The position numbers and the translations under genes were made by a program. From assembly GCF_013386165.1 (NCBI RefSeq), contig NZ_JACAOS010000021.1:402833-466832 (forward strand): a DNA stretch of 64,000 nucleotides. Direction: 5' to 3'. Positions 52,298-60,005 of the stretch are shown one piece after another. This stretch comes from Pseudomonas gingeri. GTDB lineage: Bacteria > Pseudomonadota > Gammaproteobacteria > Pseudomonadales > Pseudomonadaceae. The notes beneath the pieces are model-generated. The model saw only the letters and a program-made list of their open reading frames with translations. It was not told where the DNA came from and made no database searches. Each line of letters opens with the position of its first letter. Positions within the stretch are counted from its first letter, which is position 1.

Positions 52298-53023
52298 TTA
52301 TCGCAAGTCAGGAGCATCTTGTTCAAGGACCTCCTCGGCGATGCGCCCGAACAAGTTGCGCGTGATACTGAAGAATGGGCTCAGGCCGGGACCGATGGGG
52401 ATGAGGTCAACACCCGCCAGGCAATGCAGGTCCATGTCGTGCTCAAGGTGTTCTTCGATAAGCGTTTCCAGTTCTTCCCACCAGCGCTGACGTAAATCTT
52501 GAAGATAGGGGCTGTTGAGATTGAGCAGGTTGATGGTGTAGCGAGCACGGTCCTCATCCTGAGGAGACAGCCCGTCAGCCGGTACCACACGACCATCGGA
52601 TAGATAGGCGAAGAAGCGCGAGCAATCGGCCTGATGACACGATACAAAACGGGTGATATCGACACCCTTTGACTTGCCGGGTGCGTGGCCACCGAAGACT
52701 TCGGTACCTTGCGTCTTGAGTGACTGCAGATCGTTTTGGCTATCCAAGGCACTGGCCGCCAGGTTGCTGTAGTCGAAGGTGCGCTGGGGATGCTGGCTTT
52801 TGTTCTCGACGTGTTCGATGTGCAAACCCAAGCCCACCCGATCCGGGCGAATTTCGCTGTAGCAGCATAAACCGTACTGCTCAATCAGCAGGGCGTCCAG
52901 AACTGGCTTTTTGTGTTGGAATCTGCCCCACCGGCTGGAGGCGGCGTCATGGGTTGTTGGCTGGTTGGTGTGTGCGTGGGACAGCTGAAAGGGAACCTCT
53001 ACACGCTTTCGAATCGCCCTCAT
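52298..53023 (-). CDS. ptuB: Septu HNH nuclease PtuB-like (TIGR02646-type)
   Basis: A 241-residue HNH endonuclease: YGLCCYSEIRP (Cys pair near 53-54), then LHIEHVENKSQHP with His68, Glu70 and His71, then FDYSNLAAS with the conserved Asn near 87, and later CHQADCSRFF. This matches the HNH proteins found with retrons and Septu ATPases. It starts inside the end of ptuA (four-base ATGA overlap), as usual for the pair. In Septu, PtuB is the nuclease effector recruited by the ATPase during phage infection. Confidence 0.85.
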   Translation of the reverse strand: MRAIRKRVEVPFQLSHAHTNQPTTHDAASSRWGRFQHKKPVLDALLIEQYGLCCYSEIRPDRVGLGLHIEHVENKSQHPQRTFDYSNLAASALDSQNDLQSLKTQGTEVFGGHAPGKSKGVDITRFVSCHQADCSRFFAYLSDGRVVPADGLSPQDEDRARYTINLLNLNSPYLQDLRQRWWEELETLIEEHLEHDMDLHCLAGVDLIPIGPGLSPFFSITRNLFGRIAEEVLEQDAPDLR

Positions 53024-54396
53024 CCTTTCAATGCCTTTTGCCGTCTGATGCTGCGTTGCAAGCGCTGAAGCTGAGGGTGCTGTTCACCCAGCGCGCTGCT
53101 CAGCTTATGCAGTAATGCAACCGCCGGCTCCTCATCATAGCGGCCCTTGTCCACCCACTCGGTGAGCTGAAGCAGGTCCTGCTTCTCATCCACCGGAGGT
53201 TGCGGATCAACTTGCATCACACTGTGGAGCACGCTGTTGCTCGGCTCGCCGTAGGTCATGGCAAGCGGCTGAGACGCAATAAATTGGCCTTCGGCGTCCT
53301 TGCTGATGACCCGGATGTTTTCACGCCGGACGGTGCTGAGGACTTGCGGGCTATGCGTCGTGACGATGAACTGCATGGCGGGAAAAGCGGCTCGCAATGA
53401 GCCGATGATTGTTTGCTGCCAGTGGGGATGCAGAAACATGTCGACTTCATCGATCAATGCAATGCCTGGAGTTTCCTGCGGAGCTCGTTCGCCGAGATGG
53501 GGGTTGAGTTTGCAGGCACGAAAGGCCAGATCGGCAACCATGGAAATGGTGTTGCGCAGCCCATCGCTGAGCCTGTCCACAGGCAGCACCCCTTGCTCAG
53601 GGTGGTGCATGACCAGTTGCTGTTGATGGCTGGCGCTGTACTCCAGGCTGTGCCAGCCAGTGGAAGTCTTGAGCAACTGATCAATGGCGCCTTTGATGGC
53701 GGTGATGATCTGCTCAAAGCGCTGGCCGGTGTCGGACAACTGGGTATTGCGCTCCAACCCAATCAATTGGGCTTCACGGTAGCTGCGATAGATCCAGCTG
53801 TACCAGGCGGTGAACGTCTTGAAACTGGACGAATAAGCCAGGCAGTTCAGGTAGCCGGATGTTCTGGAGTATTCAGTTTTATCGAGTGTCGTTTGAGCGG
53901 CTGCGAAAGTGAAGCGTCCCTCGTACCAGAGCCGGGAGGTTCCCAGGTAGGTCACCATCGGGAGTGTCACCGGCGCGTCGCTGCGCACCTGCTCTTGAAG
54001 CCTTTTGCCGTGTGCGTTTAGGGTTTTGACACCGGTATCACCCAAGGTGTTGGTGGACTTTTTCAAGCTGATGCGCTGCTGTAGCCACTGTTCCTGATGG
54101 GCACTGTCCGACCAAACACCCCAGGCCTGGATCGAGCAAGGGACCTGAGACTCCATGTTGCCACTGCTGAACTGCGCGAGCCGCACATCCTCAATTTGGA
54201 TCGTGGCTGAGTGAGTGGCTTGGCTGCCCAAGTCGAACGCTTTGATGAAAGGCCATAGCGCCACCCGGGCCGCATCCAGAATGGAGGTCTTACCGCCACC
54301 ATTGGAGGCAATCAAGATGGTCAGGTGCGGATCGAAGTCGATCTCGAACGCGCCAAAGCAGCGATAGTTCTGCAGGCGCAGCTTGTCGAGCCTCAC
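53020..54396 (-). CDS. ptuA: Septu AAA/ABC-type ATPase PtuA-like
   Basis: The protein is 458 residues from the GTG at 54396, chosen because GGAGAAAATACT precedes it and RLDKLRLQNYRCFG is the usual beginning of such ATPases; the ATG at 54477 would add 27 unrelated residues. Walker A is ASNGGGKTS near residue 35. The signature helix is VDRLSDGLRNTISM near residue 275, and Walker B is GIALIDEVDMFLHP near residue 315, followed by VTTHSPQVL. It is an OLD-like ABC ATPase without Toprim. With ptuB it forms a Septu antiphage pair. Confidence 0.88.
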   Translation of the reverse strand: MRLDKLRLQNYRCFGAFEIDFDPHLTILIASNGGGKTSILDAARVALWPFIKAFDLGSQATHSATIQIEDVRLAQFSSGNMESQVPCSIQAWGVWSDSAHQEQWLQQRISLKKSTNTLGDTGVKTLNAHGKRLQEQVRSDAPVTLPMVTYLGTSRLWYEGRFTFAAAQTTLDKTEYSRTSGYLNCLAYSSSFKTFTAWYSWIYRSYREAQLIGLERNTQLSDTGQRFEQIITAIKGAIDQLLKTSTGWHSLEYSASHQQQLVMHHPEQGVLPVDRLSDGLRNTISMVADLAFRACKLNPHLGERAPQETPGIALIDEVDMFLHPHWQQTIIGSLRAAFPAMQFIVTTHSPQVLSTVRRENIRVISKDAEGQFIASQPLAMTYGEPSNSVLHSVMQVDPQPPVDEKQDLLQLTEWVDKGRYDEEPAVALLHKLSSALGEQHPQLQRLQRSIRRQKALKG

Positions 54397-54663
54397 AGTA
54401 TTTTCTCCGTTTTCATTACCTGGCCCGGCATACAGGGGCACCTTTGTGTCGCAGTTGGAACAGCATACTAAATGCAAACCACAAAAATGCCAGGCAAAGC
54501 TCTACGGGCGGGCGTCACAGATTGCGTCTCGGTATCGGTGTGAGGACAGCCACTGCATGGGACAGCTCTCCAGGTGAGCCATTCCTAGTCCGAAGCCGTT
54601 ACAATTAAGATCAACGCCAGGTGTTCGCAACGCACGGCATTCATTTGAAGAAGGAAGCACTAC

Positions 54664-55074
54664 GTGAAACGGAATGTCTCCCTGGCCCTTATCGTCCTGG
54701 CGGCAACGCTAGGTGGCTGCGCCGCCAACAAGCCGGCCAACGATCCCTACTTGATAGGGGCGTGGACAGGCAAACGGGCAGAAAACGGCAAGTGTCAGTT
54801 CCTCTCTTGGAACAATGAATTCAAACCCGACGGCAGCTTCTCCATCACCTTTTTCTGGGATGCCCAGCAGACCCAGCTGATTCAAACTGAGCATGGTCGT
54901 TGGTCTGCTGCCAACGGTAAGCGAGAGTTGAGAACCGATGGCGTGCCTTTGCCCGATGTCTACACCTACAAGGTGATCGATGCCGACACGGTGCATTTCG
55001 TGAATGTGGCGTCAGACCCTTCCGGCGATTGCCAGGAAGATTATGAGTTCACTGAGCACCGCCTTCGCGGTTAA
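54664..55074 (+). CDS. small lipoprotein
   Basis: The 136-residue product begins at a GTG preceded by GAAGGAAG. It has a lipoprotein signal (LIVLAATLGGCA, with the acylated Cys at residue 19). The mature part is a small beta-rich domain with YLIGAWTGKR, RWSAANGKREL and a late Cys (PSGDCQEDY), giving a lipocalin-like impression. No family name can be given. It faces an HNH gene with a strong bidirectional hairpin between them. Confidence 0.75.
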   Translation: MKRNVSLALIVLAATLGGCAANKPANDPYLIGAWTGKRAENGKCQFLSWNNEFKPDGSFSITFFWDAQQTQLIQTEHGRWSAANGKRELRTDGVPLPDVYTYKVIDADTVHFVNVASDPSGDCQEDYEFTEHRLRG

Positions 55075-55083
55075 TCCAAGGCA

Positions 55084-55117
55084 CCCGCCCATGGTCGTGA
55101 GTACGACCATGGGCGGG
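55084..55117. terminator. perfect 15-pair hairpin between convergent genes
   Basis: CCCGCCCATGGTCGT, loop GAGT, ACGACCATGGGCGGG. It lies between the stop codons of the lipoprotein and the convergent HNH gene, so it probably terminates both transcripts. No long T run follows on either strand. Confidence 0.7.
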
Positions 55118-55120
55118 CTG

Positions 55121-55486
55121 CTAGGTCCCCATGGGATGAACCACTGACCCCATCAGACGAAACGGGTGCCAGCGACCTTCCAGCACTTTGCTCTGGACGA
55201 GCGCCCGATAGGCGTGCGAAGGCAGAGCGACCTTGCCCTGATGCCGACGTACGTTACACACCTTGCAGGCTGCGGCGATGTTTGAGGCGCGGTTTGAGCC
55301 ACCCTCACACTTGGCCACCAGATGTTCGGCCGTGCATTGCATCTGCTGGGCCTGTTTGATCGAGCAGCCATAGCGCTGCGCGTATTTCTGGGGCGAGATG
55401 ACGTACATGGGGTAGTCGCAGTAACAGCAACGACCCTCCTGATTGTAGAACGCATAGGCGCGTGCTCTTGCAAGAGAGCTGGACAC
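55121..55486 (-). CDS. HNH endonuclease, ICE-associated
   Basis: A 121-residue HNH protein: CCYC (zinc Cys near 20-23), then CTAEHLVAKCEGG with Glu54 and His55, then SNRASNIAAACKVCN with the conserved Asn and the second zinc Cys pair near 74-77. It lacks other domains. Such small HNH genes are common in ICEs, where they may act in defence or DNA processing. It is on the same strand as the block 2 genes that follow but separated by 230 bases. Confidence 0.82.
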   Translation of the reverse strand: MSSSLARARAYAFYNQEGRCCYCDYPMYVISPQKYAQRYGCSIKQAQQMQCTAEHLVAKCEGGSNRASNIAAACKVCNVRRHQGKVALPSHAYRALVQSKVLEGRWHPFRLMGSVVHPMGT

Positions 55487-55644
55487 TGAAGACCTCCTGG
55501 ATTCAAAGCCAATCCGCTGGGCTGTCAGAGGCCTTGCACCGTCTTCACGGATTCAAGGCCTCGGGGCACCTGGGGTTCGACACGGTGTTCGCACCGCCAG
55601 TGAGCCCAGCACCTCGGTTTCACCACGTTGCGGTAAGGGGGAAG

Positions 55645-55676
55645 CCGTCTGCTCACCGGGGAGGGTGAGCAGACGG
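55645..55676 (-). terminator. hairpin downstream of the leader-controlled gene, copy B
   Basis: CCGTCTGCTCACC and GGTGAGCAGACGG pair perfectly over 13 bases. The position relative to the stop codon and the flanking CTCAG..GCTGGGGCAGGG match copy A (22728-22759), while the stem sequence differs but keeps pairing. Confidence 0.65.
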
Positions 55677-55714
55677 TCGAGAAGTCTCAGTCAGGCTGGG
55701 GCAGGGGAAATGAG

Positions 55715-56347
55715 TCAGTACTCATAGGGCAGCAGCAGGGTGGTGACGCGCCTGTCCGCCTCGGTGATGATGTAGAGCCTTCTGTTGTCTCCCGCATCGA
55801 TGTCGTAGGCCGAGAGCAATCGGGTGCCGTCGTGCAGCGCCTGTTCATTGCTCCGTTTGTCTTCTTCTTCCAAGTCGCCCCAATCACCGGCCAGATGCCG
55901 GTTCAGGTAAAGCTGTGTGTCCAACTGTCCTCGTTGCACGAGCTCAGCGACACCGCGCGTCATCAGCACCCGACCGAACTCAAAGCACTGAGGTCGAGGC
56001 GGCTGGGTGGCTTGTGGGTCTTCGTGCCGGAGCATGATCCGAAGCCGCACCGGAACACCCTGGTCTTGCTCGACGATCAGGCGCAGGTCCAACCAGTGAA
56101 ACTCGGACGTCTGATGCTCGGGTGGCAAGCGATAGAGGCCGAAGTCACAGCAGTAAGGCACCCTTAGCTCGGGCCGTTCCAGAATGGCCCGATAACTGGC
56201 CCGTATGACGTCGGTCAGACGTTGCTCAAACTCCATCCATGCAAAAGGATGTTCGGTGTAAACGGCTTCCTGCCAGGTGCGCTCACTGAGCACGATCGGC
56301 AGTTTGAGCAGCTGCTGTTGCTGCGGGGTGAAAGCGTTCAGTTGCAT
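55715..56347 (-). CDS. ICE/plasmid-associated protein of unknown function, copy B
   Basis: The product is 210 residues from the ATG at 56347, the paralog of 22770-23420. The beginnings (MQLNAFTPQQQQLLKLPIV versus MKLDALTPQQEALLNLPVV) and C-terminal domains (YLNRHLAGDWGDL, then EADRRVTTLLLPYEY) match, while the middle has diverged. This copy keeps the canonical GDWGDL and TTLLLP forms, so copy A is the more derived. The leader with a hidden ribosome-binding site is also shared. Function unknown; the gene is typical of conjugative elements. Confidence 0.78.
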   Translation of the reverse strand: MQLNAFTPQQQQLLKLPIVLSERTWQEAVYTEHPFAWMEFEQRLTDVIRASYRAILERPELRVPYCCDFGLYRLPPEHQTSEFHWLDLRLIVEQDQGVPVRLRIMLRHEDPQATQPPRPQCFEFGRVLMTRGVAELVQRGQLDTQLYLNRHLAGDWGDLEEEDKRSNEQALHDGTRLLSAYDIDAGDNRRLYIITEADRRVTTLLLPYEY

Positions 56348-56350
56348 AGG

Positions 56351-56416
56351 GTCTCTCCAGAAAAGCCCAATACGGAGAGACACTGCACCCGTACGGGGGC
56401 GTGCTCCCCGTATGGG
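56351..56416 (-). promoter_or_regulatory. structured mRNA leader with hidden Shine-Dalgarno, copy B
   Basis: On the mRNA strand GTCTCTCC (plus-strand 56374-56381) pairs with GGAGAGAC (plus-strand 56351-56358), whose GGAGAG is the ribosome-binding site three bases before ATG. The upstream hairpin pairs CCCATACGGGG with CCCCGTACGGG (56388-56416). Both correspond to copy A, with loop changes and stem changes that keep pairing. Confidence 0.68.
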
Positions 56417-56532
56417 TTGAATAGGTGGTGAATCAGGACAGGGCCGGTGTCAGCGCCTTGTCACAAGTGGGCCTCCGATGAAGGTCGGGTGGCTGAGGAT
56501 TGTTACCGTGGCTCAAACCAAGATGGCCGGGT

Positions 56533-56832
56533 CTATACCCCGAGCACACTTCGGATAAAGGGGGCCGATACACAGAGAAACGTCACCCCGATGCTCCATT
56601 GAAGGATCCGGGTGGACGACCGTTGCTCGGCCCGCTGCTCCTTGAGTTCTGCCCTCAACTCGACGCCTAAGTTGGTGATCGCCTGTGTCAAATGAGTCTC
56701 GACCTGTTTGAGGTCGGCTTTTGATGCAAGTTTTTCCACTTCGGCCTCCCAAGCGTGTACCACCGCTTTGGCTTTGTCAGGGGGAACGTTGGCGGTTGTC
56801 AACGCGTCGTAGATCGTGATCGCAAGTGTCAT
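56533..56832 (-). CDS. coiled-coil protein with C-terminal membrane helix
   Basis: The 99-residue protein starts after ACAGGAGACAAC. The N-terminus (MTLAITIYDALTTANVPPDKAKAV) shares the PPDKA pattern with 23588-24169 and is nearly identical to 57601-57834. It continues as a coiled coil (SKADLKQVETHLTQAITNLG) and ends with one membrane helix (WSIGVTFLCVSAPFI). The DUF1640-like layout suggests a membrane-anchored helical shaft. The gene lies within a 489-base segment that is directly duplicated. Confidence 0.75.
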   Translation of the reverse strand: MTLAITIYDALTTANVPPDKAKAVVHAWEAEVEKLASKADLKQVETHLTQAITNLGVELRAELKEQRAEQRSSTRILQWSIGVTFLCVSAPFIRSVLGV

Positions 56833-57128
56833 GTTGTCTCCTGTACGGAAAGTCGATCAGGAGATCCACCAGACGGAGGATTTCCGTCACGGTGGTGGGC
56901 GCATTCGGTCGACGAGGGGACTCGACGATTGTTCGCGCTTCCGAATGCTGAGCGAACTACAGATGACCGATGAGCTTGAAAGCCCACTGTAGCCTTGAAG
57001 GTCCTGGCTACCTGGGAAGGTGCTGTCAACGACAGCGAACCAGTCCTGATAATCGATCCAAACCGCCAGGATGAGCTAGTCAGACGTTTCCTAGGTTTTC
57101 GTGGCTTTGTGCCTAGCGCCTTGAGTGC
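56640..57128. repeat. direct duplication, left copy
   Basis: This segment is repeated at 57642-58130 with a constant offset of 1002 bases and no visible indels, at roughly 90 percent identity or better by eye. It covers the 5' two thirds of the coiled-coil gene and its structured leader. The intervening 500 bases hold the gene at 57306-57611 and the end of the truncated second coiled-coil gene. Confidence 0.8.
56866..56957 (-). promoter_or_regulatory. conserved structured leader of the coiled-coil gene, copy D
   Basis: The hairpin CCACC..GACGGA / TCCGTC..GGTGG (56866-56895) lies upstream of the ribosome-binding site. Beyond it the interleaved pairs CATTCGG/CCGAATG and GTTCGC/GCGAAC occur (56902-56957). 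The same parts occur in copy C (24207-24298) with altered stems that still pair, and in the duplicate at 57868-57959. Confidence 0.62.
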
Positions 57129-57305
57129 CAGTGTGCTGCCCGTCTGGGGCTTCACGGACGGCACGCACATCCGTTTACGCAACACGCCCAGTGCCACCAC
57201 CCGCCTCTTGATGGCGCGGGTGTTGGAACGAAGAAAGGCAGGGAACGTACTTTTCGTCTCACCCAAGAGGGCAGGTTTGAGAACATCACGTTTTTGATCA
57301 GGCCA

Positions 57306-57611
57306 TCAGTTCTCTTCTGGATCGGGATCTAGTCGGTCTCGTATGTCCCAGTAATCGCGTAGCAAACCGAACTCGGTGAGGAGAGGACTGGCATCGGGGT
57401 AAAAGCTGTTCCGGTGGTCCATTTCCGCTAGCTCATTGACGAGCTCATCTACGCAATACCAAAGTTCCTCGTCCAGAAAGTCATAGGGGTCAGTGACGGC
57501 GGGACCCATGACGATGGGGAATTTCTTGTACAACCTCGTGTGGACGTTTGCTTGTGCGGCTAAAAGGCCGATTTTGATAAGCAGCGGCAAGCGGTGTGGG
57601 TTACAGAGCAT
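57306..57611 (-). CDS. hypothetical protein
   Basis: A 101-residue acidic protein (YDFLDEELWYCVDELVNELA, then LRDYWDIRDRLDPDPEEN) without membrane helix or known motif. Its start overlaps the 3' end of the truncated coiled-coil gene by 11 bases on the same strand, so its expression may be coupled to it. The gene is unique between the two duplicated segments, and may have been joined to the truncated copy when the duplication formed. Confidence 0.6.
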   Translation of the reverse strand: MLCNPHRLPLLIKIGLLAAQANVHTRLYKKFPIVMGPAVTDPYDFLDEELWYCVDELVNELAEMDHRNSFYPDASPLLTEFGLLRDYWDIRDRLDPDPEEN

Positions 57612-57834
57612 GGCGAACCTCTAATGTGGACGACCGTGGGTCCTTGAGTTCTGCCCTCAGCTCAACGCCTAAGTGCGTGATGGCCCGTATCAAATGAGTC
57701 TTGACCCGCTTGAGGTCAGCTTTTGATGCCAGTTTTTTCTCTTCGGCCTCCCAAACGTGCACCACCGCTTTGGCTGTGTCAGGGGGAAGGTTAGCGGTCG
57801 TCAACGCGTCGTAGATCGTGATCGCAAGTGTCAT
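57601..57834 (-). pseudogene. C-terminally truncated copy of the coiled-coil gene
   Basis: The 77-codon frame begins like the gene at 56533 (MTLAITIYDALTTANLPPD) and keeps the coiled coil to ELRAELK, then diverges to DPRSSTLEVRHAL and stops, losing the membrane helix. The loss coincides with the edge of the duplicated segment. It may be translated, since ribosome-binding site and leader are intact, but would be soluble. A decoy or inhibitor role is conceivable; decay is simpler. Confidence 0.65.
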
Positions 57835-58130
57835 GTTGTCTCCTGTACGGAAAGTCGATCAGGAGATCCACCAGACGGAGGATTTCCGTCACGGTGGCGG
57901 GCGCATTCGGTCGACGAGGAGACTCGACGATTGTTCGCGCTTCCGAATGCTGAGCGAACTACAGATGACCGATGAGCTTGAAAGCCCACTGTAACCTTGA
58001 AGGTCCTGGCTACCTGGGAAGGTGCTGTCAACGACAGCGAACCAGCCCAGATAGTCGATCCAAACCCCCAGGAAGAGATAGTCAGACGTTTCCCAGGTTT
58101 TCGTGGCCTTATGCCTAGCGTCTTGAGTGT
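57642..58130. repeat. direct duplication, right copy
   Basis: Partner of 56640-57128 at an offset of 1002 bases. It includes a leader copy (hairpin about 57868-57897 and interleaved pairs to about 57959). Substitutions are scattered and the downstream part (58060-58130) is slightly more divergent, so the duplication is not brand new. Confidence 0.8.
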
Positions 58131-58376
58131 CAATGATCTGGGCGGCAATCTTCAGGTGGTGCAGAGCGCAAGTCGGGGGTGAGGACCTTACCCCGGTGGA
58201 CGGTGGTCGGCCGTTTGCGAGCGTAAGGGGGCGCGGGTGTGTGTCGTTTGCTGGGCAGTGAGAGTGACCTGGGCGGGTGTTGATGGACCGCGACAGGGTA
58301 TGCTGTGAACGTTGTGGTTGATGACTAGAGCGTCTTGGTCGCAGCAAAGGACTCATTGACGAAGGAGCAGGATGCT

Positions 58377-58703
58377 ATGTACAGGAAATGGATGGCCATG
58401 ACGGCCCTGTCACTATGGTGTGTGGTGGCCTTGGCTGCAGAATCGACCGTCGGAAAGTGGTACGACGATCTGGGTTCCCCTGCGTTTGGTAATGCGGTCT
58501 TTACCATCTTGAACGACAGCGGAACTTACTATCTGGTACGTCGAAACGGCGACGGCAGCAGTGGCCGGTACCGGCTGGAAAAAACGGGGAAGACGTACGT
58601 CAAGATCGGTGACAAATTCGGTGCCAAATACCTTGTAACGTCCCAGGGGTTAGAGCTGCACGACCGACAGGGTTACATTCGTACCGCATTACCTGTTGAG
58701 TGA
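58377..58703 (+). CDS. small exported protein
   Basis: The protein is 108 residues from the ATG at 58377, which has GAAGGAGC upstream; a GTG-type start at 58335 lacks a good signal. A signal peptide (MAMTALSLWCVVALAAE) precedes a beta-rich domain with VGKWYDDLGSP, TYYLVRRNGDGSSGRY and TYVKIGDKFGAKY. It lacks cysteines after the signal. No family is recognised. It precedes the DUF1173 gene by 22 bases on the same strand, so both may be in one transcript. Confidence 0.72.
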   Translation: MYRKWMAMTALSLWCVVALAAESTVGKWYDDLGSPAFGNAVFTILNDSGTYYLVRRNGDGSSGRYRLEKTGKTYVKIGDKFGAKYLVTSQGLELHDRQGYIRTALPVE

Positions 58704-58725
58704 GTAAGGCAAGGAGAGCCTGGGT

Positions 58726-60003
58726 ATGGTGTCTGAGCGATTCCCGGTCGCCATCGGCGGCAAAACGTTCACTGCAATATTCCAGACCGACAGTGAGTTC
58801 GCCACCGGCTGGAAGTCTGTGCTTGAGAAGGCCTATGGTCGCGCCCACGGCACATGCCGGTGCCCGGGCAACGGTGAGCGCAAGCTGGCGATCAAACGCC
58901 GTGATGAGACCGACGGCTTCCACTTGGCCAGGTTCGCGAGCACGGGACCCGAACACGCCAACGAATGCCGCTTCTACTCTCCTGCGCCAGAGCGGTCAGG
59001 GATGCAAGGCTATGAGCGGGGAGTGGTCGAGGAGGGCGATGACGGCACTCTGCGTATCCGGCTCGCGCGGGGCCTCCTCGAACAAGCGGCCAAGGCCGGC
59101 AGCGCCCACGAGCCCCGTTCAATTCAGAAACCCTCTGCGGGTGCTCGCAAGCCTGCCATGACTCTCTTGGGCTTACTCCACCTGCTGTGGCAAGAGGCGC
59201 GGCTGAACGTCTGGTACCCCGCGATGGACGGCAAGCGCACCAGCGGACTGGTTCACAGCGCGCTGCGTAAAACCGCGAGCCGGATCAAGGTGGGGCGCCT
59301 GGCGCTGAGTGAGGTGTTGCTGCTCAGTGCTACCCCTCGCTCCAGCGCTGAAACCGCCAACGAAAGTGTGGTGCAGGACGCGATCCAACGCCACCGTCGC
59401 GCAATGGCCATCTCGCCATTGGCGCGTTTCGATGCGGGCAAGCACGAAGGCGCGCTCCTCAAGCTGCCGCTGGCAGGGCCCTTTGGCATGCCCTATCTGA
59501 AGGTGCCCGCGGAGGTCTGGCAAGACACCGAGAGGCGGTTCAAGCAGGAACTCGCCGCTTGGAAGCGTGGAGAGCGGGTTGTGGCAATGGCTCAGCTCAA
59601 CCTTGAAGCCGGTAACCCCGGTGCTCGCGCCCAGGTGATGGACCTGGCGTTGATGCATGTCAGCGAGCGCTGGATACCGCTGGACTCTGATTACGAATCC
59701 ATCCTGGAAGCCAAGCTGTTCGCCGCCGGCCGCCGCTTCGAGAAACCGCTTCGCTACGACGCCGACGAGTGCGAGTTTTTCCCGGATTTCTGGCTACTGG
59801 ACATGAAGCAGGATTTCCCCCTGGAGGTCTTCGGCATGAACACGCCTGAGTACTTGGCGCAGAAGGCCCGAAAGACCCAATGGTACGACCAGGTCTACGG
59901 AGTTGAGGGTTGGTGGAACTGGGAGGCCACAGAGGACCCGAAAGGACAGTCGATGCCCGCATTACCTTGTCTGCAAGCAGGTGCAGCCGCCTGCCCGGAT
60001 TGA
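58726..60003 (+). CDS. DUF1173-family protein
   Basis: A 425-residue protein matching DUF1173 as I recall it: an N-terminal Cys-containing region (GTCRCPGNGERKLAIKRR, then HANECRFY) that may bind zinc, a middle helical region with SATPRSS, and a C-terminal domain with ESILEAKLFAAGRRFEKPLR and FPDFWLLDMKQDFPLEVFGM. The latter pattern (E..K...D..LD....EVFG) resembles a PD-(D/E)XK fold. DUF1173 genes are typical of plasmids and ICEs of Pseudomonas. AAGGAG precedes the start. It is followed after two bases by the NADAR gene. Confidence 0.8.
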   Translation: MVSERFPVAIGGKTFTAIFQTDSEFATGWKSVLEKAYGRAHGTCRCPGNGERKLAIKRRDETDGFHLARFASTGPEHANECRFYSPAPERSGMQGYERGVVEEGDDGTLRIRLARGLLEQAAKAGSAHEPRSIQKPSAGARKPAMTLLGLLHLLWQEARLNVWYPAMDGKRTSGLVHSALRKTASRIKVGRLALSEVLLLSATPRSSAETANESVVQDAIQRHRRAMAISPLARFDAGKHEGALLKLPLAGPFGMPYLKVPAEVWQDTERRFKQELAAWKRGERVVAMAQLNLEAGNPGARAQVMDLALMHVSERWIPLDSDYESILEAKLFAAGRRFEKPLRYDADECEFFPDFWLLDMKQDFPLEVFGMNTPEYLAQKARKTQWYDQVYGVEGWWNWEATEDPKGQSMPALPCLQAGAAACPD

Positions 60004-60005
60004 TC

